Part shown: in pieces, positions 59,403 to 64,000 of the stretch
How the letters are laid out: each line of letters starts with the position of its first letter
Position numbering within the stretch: the first letter of the stretch is position 1
NCBI RefSeq assembly: GCF_014654895.1
Contig: NZ_BNBE01000001.1
Coordinates: 2,232,001-2,296,000 of the forward strand
Reading direction: 5' to 3'
DNA: 64,000 nucleotides
Source of the DNA: Streptomyces filamentosus
GTDB taxonomy: Bacteria > Actinomycetota > Actinomycetes > Streptomycetales > Streptomycetaceae
The notes under the pieces: generated by a model
Seen by the model: only the letters and a program-made list of their open reading frames with translations
Told to the model about the DNA's origin: nothing
Database searches by the model: none
Made by a program: the position numbers and the translations under genes

Positions 59403-60298
59403 GCGGCGAGGCGCCCCCCGCACCGGCCGCCCTCGCCGCCAAGGTGCGCACCCTCGCCCCCTCCATGACCCGCTCCATGCAGCGGGTCGCCGAGGCCGTC
59501 GCCGGGGACCCCGCCGGCTGCGCCGCCCTCACGGTCACCGGCCTCGCCGAACTGACCGGCACCAGCGAGGCCACCGTCGTCCGCACGGCCCGCCTCCTCG
59601 GCTACCCCGGCTACCGCGACCTCAGGCTCGCGCTCGCCGGGCTCGCCGCCCAGCAGCAGTCCGGCCGGGCGCCCGCCGTCACCGCCGACATCGCCGTCGA
59701 CGACCCGGTCGCCGACGTCGTCGCCAAGCTCGCCCACGACGAGCGGCAGACCCTCGCCGACACCGCCGCCGGGCTCGACACCGTGCAGCTCGGCGCCGTC
59801 GCCGCGGCCTGCGCGACCGCCCGCCGGATCGACGTGTACGGGGTCGGCGCCTCCGGCCTCGTCGCCCAGGACCTCGTGCAGAAGCTGCTGCGGATCGGGC
59901 TCGTCGCCCACGCCCACAGCGACCCGCACCTCGCCGTCACCAACGCCGTCCAGCTCCGCTCCGGCGACGTCGCCCTCGCGATCACCCACTCGGGCTCGAC
60001 CGGCGACGTCATAGAACCCCTCCGGGTCGCCTTCGAGCACGGCGCGACGACGGTCGCGGTCACCGGCCGCCCGGACGGCCCGGTCAGCCAGTACGCCGAC
60101 CACGTGCTGACCACCTCCACCGCCCGCGAGAGCGAGCTCAGACCGGCCGCCATGTCGTCCCGCACCAGTCAACTCCTGGTCGTGGACTGCCTGTTCACCT
60201 GCGTCACGCAGCGCACGTACGAGACCGCGGCCCCTGCCCTCGCGGCCTCGTACGAAGCCCTGGCGCACCGCCACTCCCCCCGGACCACCAACCGCTGA
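59375..60298 (+). CDS. murR: MurR/RpiR-family transcriptional regulator
   Basis: A 307-residue regulator with an N-terminal RpiR HTH (LTVTGLAELTGTSEATVVRTARLLGYPGYRDLRLALAGL) and a C-terminal SIS sugar-phosphate domain (RIDVYGVGASGLVAQDLVQKLLRIG ... THSGSTGDVIEPLRVAFEHGATTVAVTG). It probably responds to MurNAc-6-phosphate and controls the downstream murQ and PTS genes. GTG 59375 has no ribosome site and lies between two operator palindromes; GTG 59387 is an alternative. It is 76 bp before murQ. Confidence 0.87.
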   Translation: MTNDVKETFSGEAPPAPAALAAKVRTLAPSMTRSMQRVAEAVAGDPAGCAALTVTGLAELTGTSEATVVRTARLLGYPGYRDLRLALAGLAAQQQSGRAPAVTADIAVDDPVADVVAKLAHDERQTLADTAAGLDTVQLGAVAAACATARRIDVYGVGASGLVAQDLVQKLLRIGLVAHAHSDPHLAVTNAVQLRSGDVALAITHSGSTGDVIEPLRVAFEHGATTVAVTGRPDGPVSQYADHVLTTSTARESELRPAAMSSRTSQLLVVDCLFTCVTQRTYETAAPALAASYEALAHRHSPRTTNR

Positions 60299-60374
60299 AC
60301 CCGGCCCCACCGACCACCGCACCCGACCCCACTGACTCCACCGACCCCGTCGACCAGGAAGAAAGCAGCCCGCC

Positions 60375-61301
60375 GTGTCCACCACGTACTCCGAACTCCG
60401 CGCCCAGCTGGCCACCCTCACCACCGAGGCGTTCCGCCCCGAACTGGCCGAGATCGACCGGCTGTCCACCCTGGAGATCGCCCGCATCATGAACGGCGAG
60501 GACCAGTCCGTCCCCGCCGCCGTGGCCCGCGCGCTCCCCGCCATCGCCGCCGCCATCGACGCCACCGCCGAGCGGATGGCCCGCGGCGGGCGCCTGGTCT
60601 ACCTGGGCGCCGGCACCGCCGGGCGGCTCGGCGTCCTCGACGCCAGCGAGTGCCCGCCCACCTTCAACACCGACCCCTCGCAGGTCGTCGGCCTGATCGC
60701 GGGCGGCCCCTCCGCCATGATCCAGGCCGTCGAGGGCGCCGAGGACTCCAAGGAGCTGGCCGCCGCCGACCTGGACGCGCTGGGCGTCGGCCCCGACGAC
60801 ACGGTCGTCGGCGTCTCCGCCTCCGGCCGCACCCCGTACGCCATCGGCGCGGTCGAGCACGCCCGGACCCTCGGCGCGCTCACCATCGGCCTCTCCTGCA
60901 ACGCGGACAGCGCGCTGGCGGCAGCCGCCGAGCACGGCATCGAGGTCGTCCCCGGGCCCGAACTCCTCACCGGGTCGACCCGGTTGAAGGCGGGCACGGC
61001 GCAGAAGCTCGTCCTCAACATGCTCTCGACGATCACCATGATCCGGCTCGGCAAGACCTACGGGAACCTCATGGTCGACGTCCGCGCCTCGAACGAGAAG
61101 CTCCGGGCCCGCTCGCGGCGCATCGTCGCGCTCGCGACCGGCGCCCCCGACGAGCAGATCGAGGCCGCCCTCACCGCCGCCGAGGGGGAGGTGAAGAACG
61201 CCATCCTGATCATCCTGGCCGACGTCGACGCCGCAACCGCGGCGCAGCGCCTGAAGGACTCCGGCGGCCACCTGCGCGCAGCGCTGCACGCGACCGCCTG
61301 A
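60375..61301 (+). CDS. murQ: N-acetylmuramic acid 6-phosphate etherase
   Basis: A 308-residue lyase that splits MurNAc-6P into GlcNAc-6P and D-lactate in cell-wall recycling. The MurQ signatures are intact: STLEIARIMNGEDQSVPAAV, VYLGAGTAGRLGVLDASECPPTF (with the catalytic Glu), VSASGRTPYAIGA in the SIS domain and LKAGTAQKLVLNMLST. GAAGAAAG lies before the GTG. Flanked by murR and a PTS transporter gene, which together form a MurNAc uptake and use locus. Confidence 0.94.
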   Translation: MSTTYSELRAQLATLTTEAFRPELAEIDRLSTLEIARIMNGEDQSVPAAVARALPAIAAAIDATAERMARGGRLVYLGAGTAGRLGVLDASECPPTFNTDPSQVVGLIAGGPSAMIQAVEGAEDSKELAAADLDALGVGPDDTVVGVSASGRTPYAIGAVEHARTLGALTIGLSCNADSALAAAAEHGIEVVPGPELLTGSTRLKAGTAQKLVLNMLSTITMIRLGKTYGNLMVDVRASNEKLRARSRRIVALATGAPDEQIEAALTAAEGEVKNAILIILADVDAATAAQRLKDSGGHLRAALHATA

Positions 61302-61501
61302 GCCCCCACAGACGCGTCCGCCCGAGCCCCACGCACGCGTCCGCCCGAGCCGCCCCGCGCGCGACCTCCCGAGCCGCCCGCGCGCAACCGTCCGAGCCAC
61401 CCCGCACGCGACCACCAGGCCCGGCCCGCCCCCGACCCCCGACCCTCCGGCCCGGCCCGCACGCTCCTCCCCCACCCCCGCACCGAAGGCACCACCGCAC
61501 C
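61302..61501. repeat. Imperfect C-rich repeats between murQ and the PTS gene
   Basis: Five to six degenerate units of CCGAGCC(A/G)CCC(C)GCRCGCGACC type, about 25-29 bp each, fill most of this 200-bp gap, ending before CCGAAGGCACCACCGCACC. No gene, terminator or clear promoter was recognised. Confidence 0.6.
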
Positions 61502-63013
61502 ATGAGCACAGACGACAAGAACCGCGCCACAGCCGCCGCGATCCTCCCCCTCGTCGGCGGCGCCGGGAACATCACCTCCGTGGCCCACTGCATGACCCGC
61601 CTCCGGCTGGGTCTGCGCGACCGCTCACTCGTCCAGGACGAGGCCCTGAAGGCCCTGCCGTCCGTGATGGGCGTGGTGGAGGACGACACGTACCAGATCG
61701 TCCTGGGCCCCGGCACGGTCGCCCGCGTCACCCCCGAGTTCGAGGCCCTGGTGGCCGAGGGGGCGGCCGAGCGGCCGCAGCACACGCCGACCGCGGAGGA
61801 GCTCGCCGACAAGGGCGCCGCCATCAAGGCCGCGCAGAAGCAGAAGAACGCGACGCCGTTCAAGCTCTTCCTGCGGAAGATCGCGAACATCTTCGTGCCG
61901 CTGATCCCCGCCCTCATCGGCTGCGGCATCATCGCCGGCCTCAACGGCCTGCTGATCAACCTCGGCTGGCTGCCCGGCGTCACCCCCGCCCTCGCCGCCA
62001 TCGCGAGCGGCTTCATGGCCCTCATCGCGGTCTTCGTCGGCTACAACACGGCCAAGGAGTTCGGCGGCACCCCGATCCTCGGCGGCGCGGTCGCCTCCAT
62101 CATCGTCTTCGCGGGCGTCGCCAAGATCGAGGTCTTCGGCCAGACGCTCTCGCCCGGCCAGGGCGGCGTCCTCGGCGCGCTCGGCGCGGCCGTCCTCGCG
62201 GTGTACGTGGAGAAGTGGTGCCGCCGCTGGGTCCCGGAGTCCCTGGACGTGCTGGTCACCCCCACCCTCACCGTCCTCGTCTCCGGCCTCGTCACCGTCT
62301 ACGGCCTGATGTTCGTCGCGGGCGAGGTCTCGCAGGGCATCGGCGACTTCGCCAACTGGCTCCTGGAGCACGCGGGCGCCGGCGCCGGCTTCCTCCTCGG
62401 CGGCCTGTTCCTGCCGCTGGTGATGCTGGGCCTGCACCAGGCGCTCATCCCGATCCACACCACCCTCATCGAGCAGCAGGGCTACACCGTCCTCCTCCCC
62501 ATCCTGGCGATGGCGGGCGCGGGCCAGGTCGGCGCGGCGATGGCCGTCTACCTGAAGCTGCCCCGCAACGGCTCCATCCGCCGCACGATCAAGTCCGCCC
62601 TCCCGGCCGGTTTCCTCGGCGTCGGCGAGCCGCTGATCTACGGCGTCTCCCTCCCGCTGGGCCGCCCCTTCGTCACGGCCTGCGTCGGCGGCGCGTTCGG
62701 CGGCGGCTTCGTCGGCCTCTTCTCGATGCTGGGCGACAAGGTCGGCTCCACCGCCATCGGCCCGTCCGGCTGGGCGCTCTTCCCGCTCCTCGACGGCAAC
62801 AAGGGCCTCGGCACCACGATCGCGATCTACGCGGGCGGCCTGCTCGTCGGCTACCTCGTCGGCTTCGTCGCCACCTACTTCTGGGGCTTCAGCCGCTCGA
62901 TGATCGAGGAGTTCGACACCGACCCGGAGGCGGCCGCCGCCCCGCCCGCCGCCACCGGCCCCACCCCGCCGACCGGCACCACCACCCCCGACCCGGAACC
63001 CGTGAAGGTCTGA
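61502..63013 (+). CDS. murP: PTS EIIBC transporter, probably for MurNAc
   Basis: A 503-residue phosphotransferase-system permease. The N-terminal EIIB domain has the phospho-acceptor cysteine in NITSVAHCMTRLRLGL (about residue 30); the EIIC domain follows from about residue 120 with about ten hydrophobic segments and the sugar-binding GVGEPLIYGVSLPLGRPF. There is no EIIA domain, so phosphate must come from another protein. The order murR-murQ-this gene supports N-acetylmuramic acid as substrate. The C-terminal 35 residues are Pro/Thr-rich. Confidence 0.86.
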   Translation: MSTDDKNRATAAAILPLVGGAGNITSVAHCMTRLRLGLRDRSLVQDEALKALPSVMGVVEDDTYQIVLGPGTVARVTPEFEALVAEGAAERPQHTPTAEELADKGAAIKAAQKQKNATPFKLFLRKIANIFVPLIPALIGCGIIAGLNGLLINLGWLPGVTPALAAIASGFMALIAVFVGYNTAKEFGGTPILGGAVASIIVFAGVAKIEVFGQTLSPGQGGVLGALGAAVLAVYVEKWCRRWVPESLDVLVTPTLTVLVSGLVTVYGLMFVAGEVSQGIGDFANWLLEHAGAGAGFLLGGLFLPLVMLGLHQALIPIHTTLIEQQGYTVLLPILAMAGAGQVGAAMAVYLKLPRNGSIRRTIKSALPAGFLGVGEPLIYGVSLPLGRPFVTACVGGAFGGGFVGLFSMLGDKVGSTAIGPSGWALFPLLDGNKGLGTTIAIYAGGLLVGYLVGFVATYFWGFSRSMIEEFDTDPEAAAAPPAATGPTPPTGTTTPDPEPVKV

Positions 63014-63058
63014 CCCCCGCCCCGGACGAGAACCTTCCCGTACGGCTCCGAAGGACGA

Positions 63059-63095
63059 GGCCCCGGCCCCGCGCACCGAGCGCGGACCCGGGGCC
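63059..63095. terminator. Bidirectional terminator between murP and the signal peptidase gene
   Basis: Inverted arms GGCCCCGG (63059-63066) and CCGGGGCC (63088-63095), with an inner CGCGC/GCGCG stem, lie between convergent genes. Confidence 0.75.
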
Positions 63096-63100
63096 CTTCG

Positions 63101-63577
63101 TCACTCCGGCCGCCCGTCCGGGGAGGGCTTCCCCGGCGGGTGGGCCGTCCCGTCGAGGACGACGCCGACGACGCTCGACACCGGCAGCAGCCCCCAGAAG
63201 CGGGAGTCCGTGCTGAAGGCCGGGTTGTCGCCGAGCAGCGCCACGCGCCCCGGGGGGACGAGCGTCCCCGCCGGCACCCCGGCCGCCCCGCACACCTCCG
63301 GCGGCACCGGCTCGCCCGCCAGCGCGGCGATCCGCTTCACCACCAGCGGCGGCCGGACGGTCCCGTCCCGGCGGGGCCGCACGAGCCCCTCCGGCGGAGC
63401 TACGACGACGATCCGGCCGGTGCGGAGCCGAGCCGCGCCGCGGACGACGAGGACCCGCTGACCGTCCCGCAGCGCGGGCATCATGCTCGGGCCGTCGATC
63501 CGCAGCCGGGACAGGAAGTACCGCAGCAGGAGGAGGGCCAGGACGGGCCCGGCGACCGCGCCGAGGAACACGTACAC
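63101..63577 (-). CDS. S26-family type I signal peptidase
   Basis: A 158-residue membrane-anchored serine protease. One N-terminal helix (VFLGAVAGPVLALLLLRYFLS) is followed by the catalytic Ser in DGPSMMPAL (box B), the catalytic Lys in VVKRIAALAGE (box D) and the box E GDNPAFSTDSRFWGLLP. It is shorter than the housekeeping SipWXYZ enzymes. GTG 63577 comes 1 bp after the stop of an ABC transporter gene, so the two are coupled; such pairs can process and export a dedicated substrate. No substrate gene is in the window. Confidence 0.87.
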   Translation of the reverse strand: MYVFLGAVAGPVLALLLLRYFLSRLRIDGPSMMPALRDGQRVLVVRGAARLRTGRIVVVAPPEGLVRPRRDGTVRPPLVVKRIAALAGEPVPPEVCGAAGVPAGTLVPPGRVALLGDNPAFSTDSRFWGLLPVSSVVGVVLDGTAHPPGKPSPDGRPE

Positions 63578-63578
63578 G

Positions 63579-64000
63579 TCACCACCCCCCTCGCGGGCCG
63601 GGGCCCGGGACGGCGGACGCGGGGACGGAGCCGGGCACCGGCACGGCCCCCGCAGCGGGTTCCTCCGGGCGGTAGCCGTCCGCCTGGAGTTCGAACAGTT
63701 CGGCGTACCGGCCGCCCCGCTCCATCAGCTCCCGGTGCGTGCCCTCCTCGACGATCCGGCCGTCGCCGAGGACGACGATGCGGCCGGCGTCCCGGACGGC
63801 GCCGAGGCGGTGCGAGATCACCACGCCCGTCGCGCCGCGCCGCAGCGTGCGGAGGCTGTCGTGGATCTCCTTCTCGGCCTCCGCGTCGAGCCCGGCGCTG
63901 GGCTCGTCGAGGATCATCAGGTCGGCGTCGGAGCGCATGAACGCCCGTGCCACCGCGACCCGTTGCCACTCCCCGCCGGAGAGCGACTGGCCGGCGAACG
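63579..64000 (-). CDS. ABC transporter ATP-binding protein (C-terminal part; runs off the window)
   Basis: The last 140 or so residues of an ABC ATPase. Visible: the signature LSGGEWQRVAVARAF at the window edge, Walker B LMILDEPSAGLDAEAE, the H-loop VVISHRLGAVRDAGRI and the exporter-type ending GDGRIVEEGTHRELMERGGRYAELFELQADGY, which is characteristic of ABCB-like exporters with fused membrane domains. A Pro/Ala-rich tail closes it. The start lies beyond base 64000. It is coupled to the signal peptidase gene downstream. Confidence 0.88.
   Translation of the reverse strand, partial: FAGQSLSGGEWQRVAVARAFMRSDADLMILDEPSAGLDAEAEKEIHDSLRTLRRGATGVVISHRLGAVRDAGRIVVLGDGRIVEEGTHRELMERGGRYAELFELQADGYRPEEPAAGAVPVPGSVPASAVPGPGPRGGW

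Overview
The window is very GC-rich (third codon positions almost all G/C), with GTG starts, ATGA/GTGA/TGATG gene overlaps, a complete conservon (cvnABCD), mycothiol-family proteins, MurR/MurQ/PTS and large Ala-rich secreted proteins. This is the signature of a Streptomyces (or close relative) chromosome. No rRNA, tRNA, CRISPR array, transposase or prophage is visible. Both ends cut a gene: a copper ATPase on the left and an ABC transporter on the right.

Layout. 0-4 kb: copper block (copA, csoR) followed by a BlaI-type repressor and an M56 membrane protease with a CsoR-like operator in front. 4-9 kb: acetyltransferase, methyltransferase, Fur-family regulator, two tandem paralogous LuxR regulators facing a small secreted peptide. 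9.2-17 kb: a five-gene minus-strand operon (AsnB-like amidotransferase, PrpF/DapF-fold protein, SDR, MetRS-like protein, MshA-like glycosyltransferase) divergent from a PIG-L deacetylase. Three members (MshA-like, PIG-L/MshB-like, aaRS-fold) mirror the logic of mycothiol synthesis, but with a MetRS-type instead of a CysRS-type protein. 17-22.6 kb: RetSat-like FAD oxidoreductase, secreted serine hydrolase, two tiny proteins, an MBL hydrolase and its divergent TetR regulator with three operators spaced 21 bp apart. 22.9-28.4 kb: conservon with an FAD monooxygenase.

28.4-44.8 kb: a minus-strand block that looks like a dedicated biosynthetic operon. It joins an aminoacyl:carrier-protein ligase, a free-standing carrier protein, a phosphopantetheinyl transferase, an AurF-like diiron oxygenase, two methyltransferases and a MaoC protein to a full SAM-regeneration set (MetK, AdoK, MetH, MetF, AhcY), small accessory proteins and a LysE exporter. 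A PLP trans-sulfuration enzyme lies just upstream. My reading is that an amino acid is held on a carrier protein, oxidised and methylated with its own methyl-donor supply, then exported. The product is unknown.

45-47.3 kb: an EmrB-type MFS pump and an HD-domain protein share a promoter region with two CsoR-like operators. 47.4-57 kb: a 2,372-residue secreted protein made of two ~1,080-residue copies plus a unique C-terminal tip, translationally coupled to a small acidic protein (probable polymorphic toxin and immunity pair, possibly related to ALF-repeat umbrella toxins), flanked by two paralogous lipoprotein genes with related promoters. 57-64 kb: MFS pump, DUF4031 protein, a MurR-murQ-murP MurNAc-catabolism locus with paired operators, a type I signal peptidase and the end of an ABC transporter.

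Family names come from motif recognition; no database search could be run.
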